NCBI RefSeq assembly: GCF_014652695.1
Contig: NZ_BMZH01000001.1
Span: forward strand, 186,001 to 250,000
Source: Algimonas arctica
GTDB taxonomy: Bacteria; Pseudomonadota; Alphaproteobacteria; Caulobacterales; Maricaulaceae
DNA: 64,000 bases
Direction of reading: 5' to 3'
Below the pieces are notes generated by a model, which did not search any database, was not told the origin of the DNA, and saw only the letters and a program-made list of their open reading frames with translations. Shown here in pieces: positions 1 to 8,749 of the stretch. Each line of letters begins with the position of its first letter. The stretch's first letter is position 1. The position numbers and the translations under genes were made by a program.

Positions 1-1089
1 GATGGCATAAAGATGGAGTGCCGGTATTTAGTGTCCGGAATTGGTCAGCTTCACCATCCTCGCACGCCTGATTTTGACGGGTTGGAAACCTACCAGGGTC
101 CCACTTTTCATTCTGCCAAGTGGGACCATTCGGTTGAACTGGAAGGCAAAGACATTGCGTGCGTTGGCAATGCGGCCTCTGCAATCCAGTTGATCCCTGA
201 AGTGGCCAAAGTTGCGCGTAAGCTGACCGTTTACCACCGCAGCCCGAATTGGATCATCGACAAAGGGGATCGCCCTTATAGCCGTCTTGAAAAATGGATT
301 GGGAAAACGTTTCCGGCCTTCTCAAAGCTCTACCGCGCGTCAATCTGGGCGCAGGGTGAATATGGGCTTTGGCCCGCCATACAAGGTAAAAAACTGCAAG
401 GTGTGGTGTTGCGAAAACAGCATGAAAAAAAGCTCAAAACCCATTTTCCAACCGATCCGGACATGCGCGACAAATTAACGCCGGATTATCCCATTGGCGC
501 GCGTCGCATCCTCTTGTCCGACAAGTATATCGAGGCGCTGGCCCGCGATAATGTCGAGGTTGTTTTTGACCCGATTGAGCGGTTCACCAAAACCGGAATT
601 GTCGCGGGCGGTGTGGATCGCGGTCACGACGCCGTCGCCTTCGCCACAGGCTTCATTACGAACCCCTTCTTGATGGAAATTGATGTCAAAGGGGAGGCCG
701 GTTTGAGCCTCAAAGAGCGTTGGGCCGATGGTGCAGAAGCTTACTTAGGCGTCATGACGGCGGGCTTCCCCAATCTGTTCATTCTCTATGGCCCGAACAC
801 GAATACGGGCCACACAAGTATCGTTTATAAGTTGGAACAACAGTTTGAGATGGTGATGAAGCTTATGACTGAGTCAGATCACGGCGTTGTCTCAATTAAG
901 CCTGACGTTGAGGCGACTTATAATGCAGAAGTCCAAGGTCGGCTTCGCAATACGGCTTGGGATAAGGTGGATGCGTCCTGGTACAAGGACGGGGACAAAA
1001 TCACGAATAATTGGCCGGGTTCCAGCAAAGAATTCAAACAGCGTTTGACGCATCCGATTTTCGAGCATTTCAATTTTTCAAAGGGGTAA
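1..1089 (+). CDS. Flavin-containing (Baeyer-Villiger type) monooxygenase, 5' truncated by the window
   Basis: The reading frame is open to base 1, so the N-terminal FAD-binding Rossmann motif lies outside the window and about 360 C-terminal residues remain. What is visible is a near-perfect Baeyer-Villiger fingerprint, YQGPTFHSAKWD, matching the family pattern [FY]xGxxxHxxxW[PD]. It is followed by the second dinucleotide-binding stretch, VGNAASAIQ, for NADPH. The C-terminal half has the ATGF and GPNTNTGHTS segments usual in this family. The enzyme should use NADPH, FAD and oxygen to insert an oxygen beside a carbonyl, making an ester or lactone, or else oxygenate a heteroatom. An esterase gene starts 7 bases after its stop, which fits ketone-to-ester-to-acid-plus-alcohol chemistry. 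The substrate cannot be told from sequence. The internal ATG at 13 is not a credible start. Confidence 0.85.
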   Translation, partial: DGIKMECRYLVSGIGQLHHPRTPDFDGLETYQGPTFHSAKWDHSVELEGKDIACVGNAASAIQLIPEVAKVARKLTVYHRSPNWIIDKGDRPYSRLEKWIGKTFPAFSKLYRASIWAQGEYGLWPAIQGKKLQGVVLRKQHEKKLKTHFPTDPDMRDKLTPDYPIGARRILLSDKYIEALARDNVEVVFDPIERFTKTGIVAGGVDRGHDAVAFATGFITNPFLMEIDVKGEAGLSLKERWADGAEAYLGVMTAGFPNLFILYGPNTNTGHTSIVYKLEQQFEMVMKLMTESDHGVVSIKPDVEATYNAEVQGRLRNTAWDKVDASWYKDGDKITNNWPGSSKEFKQRLTHPIFEHFNFSKG

Positions 1090-1096
1090 TCGATCG

Positions 1097-1969
1097 ATGG
1101 GAACGTCACTCGGATATAAAGCATTGCAAGGATTCTTTCGGATCACGCGCTACCGCAATAATATGATCAAAGATGCGGCCAATGGGGAACAACGCAATGC
1201 GCTTCCTAAAGGCAAACAAGCCGCGCGCTGGGAGCGATCAGAGTTTGACGGGCGAGCCGTCTGGACCTGTCCCCCGAAGGACGGTGCGACGGACCGGGTT
1301 TATGTGCATCAACATGGCGGGGGGTATATTTATGGGATTGCGGCGATCCATTACATGTCGCTGCAAGAACTAGCCAATCACGCGGAAATGACGGTGATTA
1401 TGCCGGATTATCCTCTGCCGCCGCAAGCCAGAGCGCCCGAAATTCTCGAATGGGCAGATCGCCAGTTCTCCGCCACTATCGAACAGTATGGACTAGAGAA
1501 TGTGGCTCTGGGCGGCTGCAGTGCGGGCGGTAATTTGACGCTCGCCTTATTGCAGCGCAGAGCGGCACGCGGAGACGATAATCCGTCCAAAATTAGCCTC
1601 TGGTCGCCGTGGGTCGATCTGACGCCTGCGGACGCCCCTCCGACCAAAGCCGATGATACCGAAGCCCTGATTACACCCTTTGGTTTGGAACCCGCCGTTG
1701 GCGCCTATATCGGCGATAGCGGCATGGACCGCGCGGACCCGGTTATTAGTCCGCTCTTCGCCGACCTCTCCGCCTTGCCGACCCTGAATATTGTCACGGG
1801 ACAACAGGATATTCTTTACCCGTCGATTTGTGACTTCGCGGATAAAGCCAAAGCGGCGGGCAAGCTCGGTGAATTTACCGCCGAACCGGATTACGGCCAC
1901 TATTGGATGTTCTATCCCGCCCCGGATCGACACCGGACGTTGAAACAGATCGCCGCTTTGTTGGCATAA
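1097..1969 (+). CDS. HSL-family alpha/beta hydrolase (esterase)
   Basis: A 290-residue esterase of the hormone-sensitive-lipase group. The oxyanion-hole motif HGGG is at residues 73-76. The nucleophile is Ser142 in GGCSAGG, where most relatives have GDSAGG. Asp238 (QQDILYP) and His268 (YGHYW) complete the likely triad. No signal peptide is seen, so it should be cytosolic. It follows the monooxygenase by 7 bases, with an AAGGGG ribosome site inside the end of that gene, so the two are probably co-transcribed. The likely job is hydrolysis of the ester made by the monooxygenase; this is inferred from context. It ends at a bidirectional terminator shared with the convergent fadJ. Confidence 0.88.
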   Translation: MGTSLGYKALQGFFRITRYRNNMIKDAANGEQRNALPKGKQAARWERSEFDGRAVWTCPPKDGATDRVYVHQHGGGYIYGIAAIHYMSLQELANHAEMTVIMPDYPLPPQARAPEILEWADRQFSATIEQYGLENVALGGCSAGGNLTLALLQRRAARGDDNPSKISLWSPWVDLTPADAPPTKADDTEALITPFGLEPAVGAYIGDSGMDRADPVISPLFADLSALPTLNIVTGQQDILYPSICDFADKAKAAGKLGEFTAEPDYGHYWMFYPAPDRHRTLKQIAALLA

Positions 1970-1970
1970 A

Positions 1971-1996
1971 AAAGGCCGCCTCGAAGGCGGCCTTTT
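1971..1996. terminator. Bidirectional intrinsic terminator between esterase and fadJ
   Basis: GGCCGCC at 1974-1980 pairs with GGCGGCC at 1986-1992 around a 5-base loop. Flanking A and T runs extend the stem and give a U-tract in both directions. It lies between convergent stop codons at 1969 and 2017, so it can serve both operons. Confidence 0.85.
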
Positions 1997-2016
1997 CATT
2001 GAGATGTAAGCTATCC

Positions 2017-4368
2017 TTACGCGGCTTTTTTTCCGCCTTGTGCGCCAAGGATTTTTGCAATCGTGTCGGCTTTCAGGTCATCGACGCTGGCCGCAATGCC
2101 CATGCCATTTGCGATTTTGACGACGTCGGCTTCCAGCATGCGCTCTAGCGCGGATTTGCTGTAGGCTTTCTTCGTACCGCCATAAAGCGTGTCGCCTTTT
2201 TCAGCCATTTCACGGAACAGGGTCGGCACGTTGAACCGTTCGCCGTGGCGTTGGGCCAGCATGTCCGCTGTCGCGACGAACGTGTCGACGCCGATCGTGT
2301 CGATATAGCTCATCGGGCCACCCGTCCAAGCCGGGAATCCCCAGCCAAAGATCGCGCCCAAATCAGCACTTTGTGGATCCGGGACAACGCCGTCGGCGAA
2401 TGTCCGCGCAGTTGGGATCAACTGCGAATACATCAGACGCTGCTGTACTTCGGCTTGTGACGGCTGCTCATCCATCAACGGGTAGTGTTCCGTCACGCCT
2501 TTCCAAAGATCGAGACGTTTGCCAGACTCATCGTAATTATAGAGGCCTTTGCCAAAGCGACGACCTGAACGACCCAGTTTTTGGACCATCAGCTCATAGA
2601 ACGCTTCCGTGCCATTTGGTTTGTAAGCGTCGCCCAACTCTTCTTTGGTTGACTGCATCACGTCATAACCAAGTTTGAGCGTGGTTTCGTCTTGAACCGC
2701 GAGCGGCCCAATCGGCAGACCCATATTCAGGGCGCAGTTTTCGATCAACGCCATGGAAGTTCCTTCCATGATCATGCTGACAGCTTCGCCAATGTATGGC
2801 GGGAACACTTGGTTGGTGAAGAAACCGCGTACGTCTTTAACAACAATCGGTGTTTTACGAATTTTGCGATTATAATCGAACGCAACTGCAAGGGCGCGGT
2901 CACCTGTGCCGTCATGCGGGATGATCTCTAACAATGGCATCCGTTCAACCGGCGAGAAAAAGTGCAAGCCAATGAAGTTTTCTGGACGCACAGAGTTTTT
3001 GGCCAATCCGCCAATGGGCAGGGTCGACGTGTTGGATGCGAAAACCACATCTTTGCCGATGACGGCTTCGGTCTTCTTGATCACGTCCGCTTTGACGTCA
3101 GGACGCTCAAACACGGCCTCAATGATGAGGTCGACATCTTTGAGCATGTTATAGTCGCTGGTCGGTGTGATACGCGCGAGGAAAGCGTCGGCTTTGTCTT
3201 GCGTCATGCGGCCACGGCTCACCCGTTTGTCGAGGATTTTTTTGGTGTAAGCGACAGACTTTTGCGCTTCCTCATCCGTCCGGTCCAGCGAGATAACCTG
3301 CATCCCAGCTTTCGCTGTGACGTGGGCAATGCCTGAGCCCATCAAGCCCGCGCCAAGGACGCCAACTGTTTTGATTTCGATAGGCGCGATGTCCTTCGGA
3401 CGGCCCGCGCCTTTTTCGGCCGCTTGCTTGTTCACAAACAAAGTGCGGATCATGTTTTGCGCAACTGGATCAGCGAAGAGTGAGAGGAAGTATTTTGTCT
3501 CAACTTCGATGGCCTTGCTCATGGGCAACATGGTGCCTTCATAGAGGCAGGACATGATCGCTTTGATGGCCGGATAATTATCTTTGGATTTGGCGAGCGC
3601 CATCGCGTTGGCGACGGAGAAGAATTGAACCGCTTTCGGGTTCATCGCGCCGGCACCGCCGGGAACGCGGAATCCTTTGACGTCCCATGGCTGCAATGTA
3701 CCGCCGAGGTTCTCTTTGACCCAGGCTGTCGCCGCATCAATGGTTGTACCGGGCTCAACGACATCGTGGATCAGGCCTTGCGCTTTTGCTTTGCCTGCAT
3801 CCATTGAGGCGCCGGATGTGATCATCTGAGCAGCATTTTGTAAGCCGATGAGGCGAGGGACACGCTGCGTGCCGCCACCGCCGGGCAGAAGGCCGACAAG
3901 GACTTCGGGCAGACCTAGTTGAACTTTCTTGCTGTCAGCCGCGACACGGTAGTGCCCAGCCAGAGCCAATTCGAGACCCCCGCCAAGCGCGAGTCCTTCG
4001 AGGGCAACCGCAACCGGTTTCGCTTTTTTGCCTTCTCGTTCGATTTGACGGTCCGTATGGCCGCCTGTTTCGAGTTTGCGGAGCGCGCCATTCAAGACCA
4101 TCGCGTCATTGAATGTCTCTTTTGACAGCACGCCGGTTTGCTTTTCGAGCATCCGCAGGTCAGCGCCCGCCATAAAGCCATTGTCACGGCCAGAGGCGAT
4201 AACGAGGCCTTTCATGGCGTCATCCGCGACGAAGGCGTCGACGAATTTCGGGAAGTCTGCCATCAAGGCTTCGTCCCACACATTCATGCCTTGGTTCGGC
4301 ACATCAATTTTCAAAACGGCGATGCCGTCCGAGTTCACCTCAACGGAGAACGTAGTATAATCACTCAT
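2017..4368 (-). CDS. fadJ: Multifunctional enoyl-CoA hydratase / 3-hydroxyacyl-CoA dehydrogenase (fatty-acid oxidation alpha subunit)
   Basis: A 783-residue beta-oxidation enzyme. The N-terminal crotonase domain (about residues 1-190) shows GLALGGGLELAL and PEVLVGLLPGGGGTQR. A Rossmann NAD domain follows, starting at VGVLGAGLMGSGIA, then the HFFSPVERMP segment of 3-hydroxyacyl-CoA dehydrogenases and their C-terminal domains. It hydrates trans-2-enoyl-CoA and oxidises the product to 3-ketoacyl-CoA for the thiolase encoded just upstream. The start at 4368 (MSDYTT) is preferred because AGGAC lies 8 bases upstream; the frame is open further, to 4485, but that extension would run into fadA and has no homology-like features. 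It is 25 bases downstream of fadA in one operon. FadB and FadJ types cannot be separated firmly by eye. Confidence 0.93.
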   Translation of the reverse strand: MSDYTTFSVEVNSDGIAVLKIDVPNQGMNVWDEALMADFPKFVDAFVADDAMKGLVIASGRDNGFMAGADLRMLEKQTGVLSKETFNDAMVLNGALRKLETGGHTDRQIEREGKKAKPVAVALEGLALGGGLELALAGHYRVAADSKKVQLGLPEVLVGLLPGGGGTQRVPRLIGLQNAAQMITSGASMDAGKAKAQGLIHDVVEPGTTIDAATAWVKENLGGTLQPWDVKGFRVPGGAGAMNPKAVQFFSVANAMALAKSKDNYPAIKAIMSCLYEGTMLPMSKAIEVETKYFLSLFADPVAQNMIRTLFVNKQAAEKGAGRPKDIAPIEIKTVGVLGAGLMGSGIAHVTAKAGMQVISLDRTDEEAQKSVAYTKKILDKRVSRGRMTQDKADAFLARITPTSDYNMLKDVDLIIEAVFERPDVKADVIKKTEAVIGKDVVFASNTSTLPIGGLAKNSVRPENFIGLHFFSPVERMPLLEIIPHDGTGDRALAVAFDYNRKIRKTPIVVKDVRGFFTNQVFPPYIGEAVSMIMEGTSMALIENCALNMGLPIGPLAVQDETTLKLGYDVMQSTKEELGDAYKPNGTEAFYELMVQKLGRSGRRFGKGLYNYDESGKRLDLWKGVTEHYPLMDEQPSQAEVQQRLMYSQLIPTARTFADGVVPDPQSADLGAIFGWGFPAWTGGPMSYIDTIGVDTFVATADMLAQRHGERFNVPTLFREMAEKGDTLYGGTKKAYSKSALERMLEADVVKIANGMGIAASVDDLKADTIAKILGAQGGKKAA

Positions 4369-4393
4369 TGGTTTCGTCCTATATCCGGTGTTC

Positions 4394-5602
4394 TTAAACG
4401 CGCTCGATGATGGTCGCGATGCCCATGCCGCCACCAATACAGAGCGTGACAAGAGCCGTTTCTTTATTAGCGCGTTCGAGTTCATCGACCATCGTGCCGA
4501 GGATCATGGCGCCTGTTGCTCCGAGCGGGTGGCCCATCGCGATTGCGCCGCCGTTTACATTCATGATCGAGTGATCAACGTTGAGCGCTTGCATGAAGCG
4601 AAGCACAACGGCCGCGAAGGCTTCGTTCAGCTCAAAGAGATCGATGTCGCTAACATTCATGCCGGCCGTTTTCAGCGCTTTTTGCGCTGCAACTTCAGGA
4701 CCTGTCAGCATGATCGTCGGCTCAGAGCCGATTGACGCCATAGAGACGATGCGTGCGCGTGGCTTAATGCCGAGGCGTTCGCCCGAAGCCTTGTTGCCGA
4801 AGAGAAGCGCGGACGCGCCATCAACAAGGCCGGAGCTATTGCCTGCGTGATGGACGTGGTTGATCTTTTCAACTTCAGGGTAACGCATAGCGGCCACATC
4901 ATTGAAGCCAAAATTCTGACCCATCATAGCGAAAGACGGGTTCAGTGCGCCGAGCGCTTGCATGTCTGTTTTCGGGCGGATGGTCTCATCATGATCAAGA
5001 ACGTTCACGCCCATCACGTCTTTGACGGGAATGATGGATTTCTTGAACCGTTTTTCGTCCCACGCTTTGCTCGCGCGCTTGTGGCTCTCGACCGAGTAAG
5101 CATCGACATCATCACGGGAGAAGCCGTATTTCGTTGCAATCAAATCGGCGGAAATACCTTGCGGTACAAAATAGGCTTGAAACGAGGCTTGCGGGTCTGT
5201 GACCATCGCGCCGCCGTCGCTTCCCATAGGGACACGTGACATGCTCTCGACACCGCCGCCCATTGCCATTTGGCATTCACCGGACATGACTTTCGCGGCC
5301 GCGATGTTGGAGGCTTCCAAGCCTGAGCCACAGAAGCGATTCACTTGAATGCCGGCTGTGTGGTTGGGGAAGCCGGCTTCGAGTATGGCGGTCCGTGTAA
5401 TAACCGCGCCTTGTTCGCCGACCGGGGAAACGCAACCAAACGCGACGTCTTCAACTTCGCCTTTATCAATGTTCAGACGTTCTGGGATCGCCTTCATCAC
5501 TTGTGCTGCGAGTTGCAACGGCGTGATTTCGTGAAGGCTGCCGTCTTTCTTACCTTTGCCACGCGGTGTGCGAACCGCATCATAGATGAATGCTTCGGCC
5601 AT
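4394..5602 (-). CDS. fadA: Acetyl-CoA acyltransferase (3-ketoacyl-CoA thiolase)
   Basis: A 402-residue thiolase, the normal family length. The acyl-enzyme cysteine is Cys91 in NRFCGSGLE. The C-terminal half carries the GHPLGATGA histidine motif and the second cysteine in CIGGGMG. It cleaves 3-ketoacyl-CoA with CoA to acetyl-CoA and a shortened acyl-CoA, the last step of the beta-oxidation round. It is first in the fadA-fadJ operon. A perfect AAGGAG ribosome site sits just upstream of the ATG on the minus strand. The promoter must lie in the divergent region shared with the TonB-dependent receptor. Confidence 0.94.
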   Translation of the reverse strand: MAEAFIYDAVRTPRGKGKKDGSLHEITPLQLAAQVMKAIPERLNIDKGEVEDVAFGCVSPVGEQGAVITRTAILEAGFPNHTAGIQVNRFCGSGLEASNIAAAKVMSGECQMAMGGGVESMSRVPMGSDGGAMVTDPQASFQAYFVPQGISADLIATKYGFSRDDVDAYSVESHKRASKAWDEKRFKKSIIPVKDVMGVNVLDHDETIRPKTDMQALGALNPSFAMMGQNFGFNDVAAMRYPEVEKINHVHHAGNSSGLVDGASALLFGNKASGERLGIKPRARIVSMASIGSEPTIMLTGPEVAAQKALKTAGMNVSDIDLFELNEAFAAVVLRFMQALNVDHSIMNVNGGAIAMGHPLGATGAMILGTMVDELERANKETALVTLCIGGGMGIATIIERV

Positions 5603-5921
5603 TGTCGAAACTCCTTGATATTGAGTTAGTCACTTAATTTGTGCTGCCTGTAATACGGGGCAGGGGCGCATGGGAAGGGCAGGTCACTGCGATTCCCATG
5701 TTCATCGGTGATATGCTGTCCGCCAGAAACGAATGGCGGGGGCGCATAAAACGCCAACAAATATTGACTCAGAGCGATGAAATTTTGGTCTGTGACAAGA
5801 AAACAACAATCCCGAACAGAATTCTGTCGCTTTTGAAAGATTGCTTGCGACTCTGCACGGCCCCGACTATTCGAATTACAAAGCCGTATGAAATGGCTCG
5901 TCACAATATACCGGGAACATC
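5603..5921. promoter_or_regulatory. Divergent control region of fadA-fadJ and the TonB-dependent receptor, with an inverted repeat
   Basis: This 319-base gap holds no convincing gene. It contains an 8-bp perfect inverted repeat, CATGGGAA at 5669-5676 and TTCCCATG at 5693-5700, separated by 16 bases. A TTGACT hexamer lies at 5764-5769 on the plus strand, but no good -10 box is seen at the right distance. Its place between a beta-oxidation operon and an outer-membrane receptor makes it a candidate operator for a shared regulator. That is an inference from position and symmetry only. Confidence 0.4.
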
Positions 5922-8531
5922 ATGATCAAGACACGCTCGCTCCTCGCGACATCGACAGCTGCTTTAGCGCTGATGGCCGCCGCTCCAGCCTTCGCTCAAG
6001 ATGACATCGATGATGTAATCATCGTTACAGCCACAAAACGTCAGACGACTTTGCAAGATACGCCTGTTGCTGTCACCGTGACCCGCGCCGAAACAATCGA
6101 GCGCGCGCAGATTCAAGATTTGATCGATCTACAAAGTGTTGTTCCTTCCCTTCGGGTGAGCCAGCTTCAAGCATCGACCCAGACGGACTTTGTTATTCGC
6201 GGTTTCGGTAACGGCGCGAACAACCCGGGTATCGAGCCATCCGTTGGTGTTTTCGTTGACGGTGTGTACCGCTCTCGCTCTTCAGCGGCGATTGGTGATC
6301 TTCCTAAGCTGGAGCGCGTCGAAGTGCTCGCGGGACCGCAGTCCGCACTCTTCGGTAAAAACGCGTCTGCGGGTGTGATCAGCATTGTGACCCAAGCGCC
6401 ACAGTTTGAAAAGCAAGGGTATATTGAAGCCGGTATCGGTAATTTCGATATGTACCAAGCTAAGGCGTATTTTACAGCGCCGATTTCTGACACGGTCGCG
6501 TTCTCCCTCGGTGGTAATTACCAGACCCGTGACGGTTACTTCGCGCGTACAGATTCTTCGCTTCCACGTCTGAATGATCGTGAGCGTTACAGCCTTCGCG
6601 GTCAGCTCTTGTTTGAACCAAGCGATGCCATGACGATTCGCCTGATCGGTGACATGTCCAGCATTGACGAAAAATGCTGCGGCACCTCCACAGTTAGGAC
6701 GTCTGTGACGTCAAATATTCTGCAAGGACTTGGCTATGCAACAAACACCGGTCAGGTCACGAATGATCCCGCAGATCCATTCGCGCGTGTGTTCTTTGGT
6801 AATAAAACACCTGCCAATACACTCGACGATTTCGGCTTTTCGGGCCAGATCGACTATGATTTCGATAATGATATGACGCTGACGTCGATCACGGCTTACC
6901 GCGAGAATGAAAGCTACTCAGATATTGATGCGGACTTTACCGCTCTTAACTTCCTTGACGGTAACATCCGAAACTCTGAGTTGGAGACATTTACTCAGGA
7001 ACTGCGTCTGACGTCGAACTTTGATGGTCGCTTTAATTTCCAAGTTGGTGGTTTTTACTTCAATGAAGATGTTTCGAATGAAGAATCGATTGCTTACGGC
7101 CCTCTGACACGTCCTTACATTGATGCTTTGACGAGTGCCGTAGGTATTCCGAACGTCCTCGCAACGATTGAAGCATTCGATCCCTCCGTTGCGCCCGGTT
7201 CATTGTTTAACGACAATGTGGATATTCGTGAAAGTTTCACACAAAAAGATGAAACGTACAGCCTGTTCGGGACTGTTGATTTAGAGTTGAATGATCGGTT
7301 CAAAGTCACGGGTGGTATGAACTACACGAAAGTGGCGAAAAATGTCACGGGTAGTACTGTCAATAACGACATCTTCAGTAATCTCGATCTTGTGAACAAC
7401 CCAGGTCTACGGGCCTACGCAACGGGTGCTGTCATAGCGCAGGTTCCTGGTTTTGCATCTTTCCCCGCGGCAACCCAGGCAGCCGTCCTCGCGTCATTAC
7501 AACCAACAATTATCGGAACTCATAACGCAATTGCTGCGGGTTTGTTCGGCTTCCAATTCCAGCCTCAATTCTTACCGTTCCCGAATGCAGTTGAAGACGG
7601 CAAGGTTACTGACGACAAATTGACCTACTCAATCCGCGGTAACTTCGCACTATTCGATAATGTGAATGTTTACGCAGCTTACGCGACAGGCTTCAAGGCG
7701 TCGTCCTTCAACCTCTCACGTGACTCACGTCCATTCATCTCAGATGCGGCCGCGCTTCAAGCTAGCAATCTTCTTCCGAACAACTACACGCCGGCCACGT
7801 CGCGTAATTTCGGGACACGGTTCGCTGAGCCAGAAGATTCAGCCGTTTTCGAGGTTGGTGCAAAAGCTAAGTTTAGCCGCGGTACTATGAACCTCTCTTT
7901 GTTTGACCAAACGCTTGAAAACTTCCAAGCTAACTCCTTCGTTGGTACGTCGTTCGTTCTCAGCAATGCGGGTGAAACCAATGTGCAGGGTGCTGAAGTC
8001 AACGGTCGTGTTGATATCTTCGATAGTCTGAAGCTCGATTATGCGGCGACTTACTTGGACGCTGAATATATTGATTTTTCAGATGCGCCGGGTCCTGCGG
8101 GCACACCGATTGATCTGTCGGGAACAACACCGACAAATATTAGTGAACTTAGCGCGTCGTTTGGCCTAACTTACGAGCATGAATTCCAAAATGGCATGTC
8201 TGGCTTCCTGCGCGGTGATTATCAGTATGAATCCGAAGCTCGGATTTCGAATACGCTGAGCCCAGAAGGTGAAGCCATCCTGCAAGCTGGCAACGCTCTT
8301 GCGACAAGGACATTTGAATATCCAGGATACGCGGATCGTGGCCAGAACCTCGTCAACGTGTCTGCTGGACTTGAGCTTGAAAACGGTCTCGCAATTCAAC
8401 TTTGGGGCCGGAACATCTTTGGTGATGAGTATTTCACCACGCTGTTCCCAGGTGTCGCGCAGTTTGGTGTTGTGAATGCTTATCCAAGCCAGCCCGCCAC
8501 ATACGGTCTGAACCTGCGTAAAAACTTCTAG
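5922..8531 (+). CDS. TonB-dependent outer-membrane receptor
   Basis: An 869-residue outer-membrane transporter. A signal peptide ends at the AFAQ cleavage region (about residue 26). A TonB-box-like segment follows (DVIIVTATKR), then a plug domain with RGFGNG, VGVFVDGVY and the strong ERVEVLAGPQSALFGKNASAG block. The rest is a long beta-barrel ending in LRKNF with the terminal Phe needed for BAM insertion. It takes up large or scarce ligands through TonB-ExbBD energy. It lies between fadA-fadJ and an acyl-CoA dehydrogenase/ligase pair, which suggests a hydrophobic carbon source rather than a siderophore. The ligand is unknown. Confidence 0.92.
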   Translation: MIKTRSLLATSTAALALMAAAPAFAQDDIDDVIIVTATKRQTTLQDTPVAVTVTRAETIERAQIQDLIDLQSVVPSLRVSQLQASTQTDFVIRGFGNGANNPGIEPSVGVFVDGVYRSRSSAAIGDLPKLERVEVLAGPQSALFGKNASAGVISIVTQAPQFEKQGYIEAGIGNFDMYQAKAYFTAPISDTVAFSLGGNYQTRDGYFARTDSSLPRLNDRERYSLRGQLLFEPSDAMTIRLIGDMSSIDEKCCGTSTVRTSVTSNILQGLGYATNTGQVTNDPADPFARVFFGNKTPANTLDDFGFSGQIDYDFDNDMTLTSITAYRENESYSDIDADFTALNFLDGNIRNSELETFTQELRLTSNFDGRFNFQVGGFYFNEDVSNEESIAYGPLTRPYIDALTSAVGIPNVLATIEAFDPSVAPGSLFNDNVDIRESFTQKDETYSLFGTVDLELNDRFKVTGGMNYTKVAKNVTGSTVNNDIFSNLDLVNNPGLRAYATGAVIAQVPGFASFPAATQAAVLASLQPTIIGTHNAIAAGLFGFQFQPQFLPFPNAVEDGKVTDDKLTYSIRGNFALFDNVNVYAAYATGFKASSFNLSRDSRPFISDAAALQASNLLPNNYTPATSRNFGTRFAEPEDSAVFEVGAKAKFSRGTMNLSLFDQTLENFQANSFVGTSFVLSNAGETNVQGAEVNGRVDIFDSLKLDYAATYLDAEYIDFSDAPGPAGTPIDLSGTTPTNISELSASFGLTYEHEFQNGMSGFLRGDYQYESEARISNTLSPEGEAILQAGNALATRTFEYPGYADRGQNLVNVSAGLELENGLAIQLWGRNIFGDEYFTTLFPGVAQFGVVNAYPSQPATYGLNLRKNF

Positions 8532-8594
8532 AGAACCAACGGGGGGAGGCGGCCCTGTAATCAGCTTAAGCTGACGGGTCCGCACCGAGGGGAG

Positions 8595-8628
8595 AGGGCC
8601 GTCCAAAGGGGGGCGGCCCTTTTTCTTT
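8595..8628 (+). terminator. Intrinsic terminator after the TonB-dependent receptor
   Basis: AGGGCCG at 8595-8601 pairs with CGGCCCT at 8614-8620, followed by TTTTTC. It ends the receptor transcript before the acyl-CoA dehydrogenase gene. The tail CCTTTTTCTTTGCGC recurs after the ftsH terminator near 20280. Confidence 0.8.
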
Positions 8629-8749
8629 GCGCGCATGTCTTTCGGGGGCGGAAGAAAAGTCTTTGTCATCTCTGCGCGGATATGATGGCGGAGGGTAAAA
8701 CGTTGCCGTTCGTCCCCGACCTCGTTACGCCTTAGCGTTAGGAGGACTG

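Noticed and set aside
1547-1999. Long open frame on the minus strand opposite the esterase gene
   Set aside because: It lies fully antisense to a conserved enzyme, has an Arg/Gly-rich composition from GC-rich codon shadow, and crosses the terminator.
5641-5925. 94-codon frame in the fadA/TonB-receptor gap
   Set aside because: No ribosome site or recognisable motif; it overlaps the receptor start and the inverted repeat that looks regulatory.
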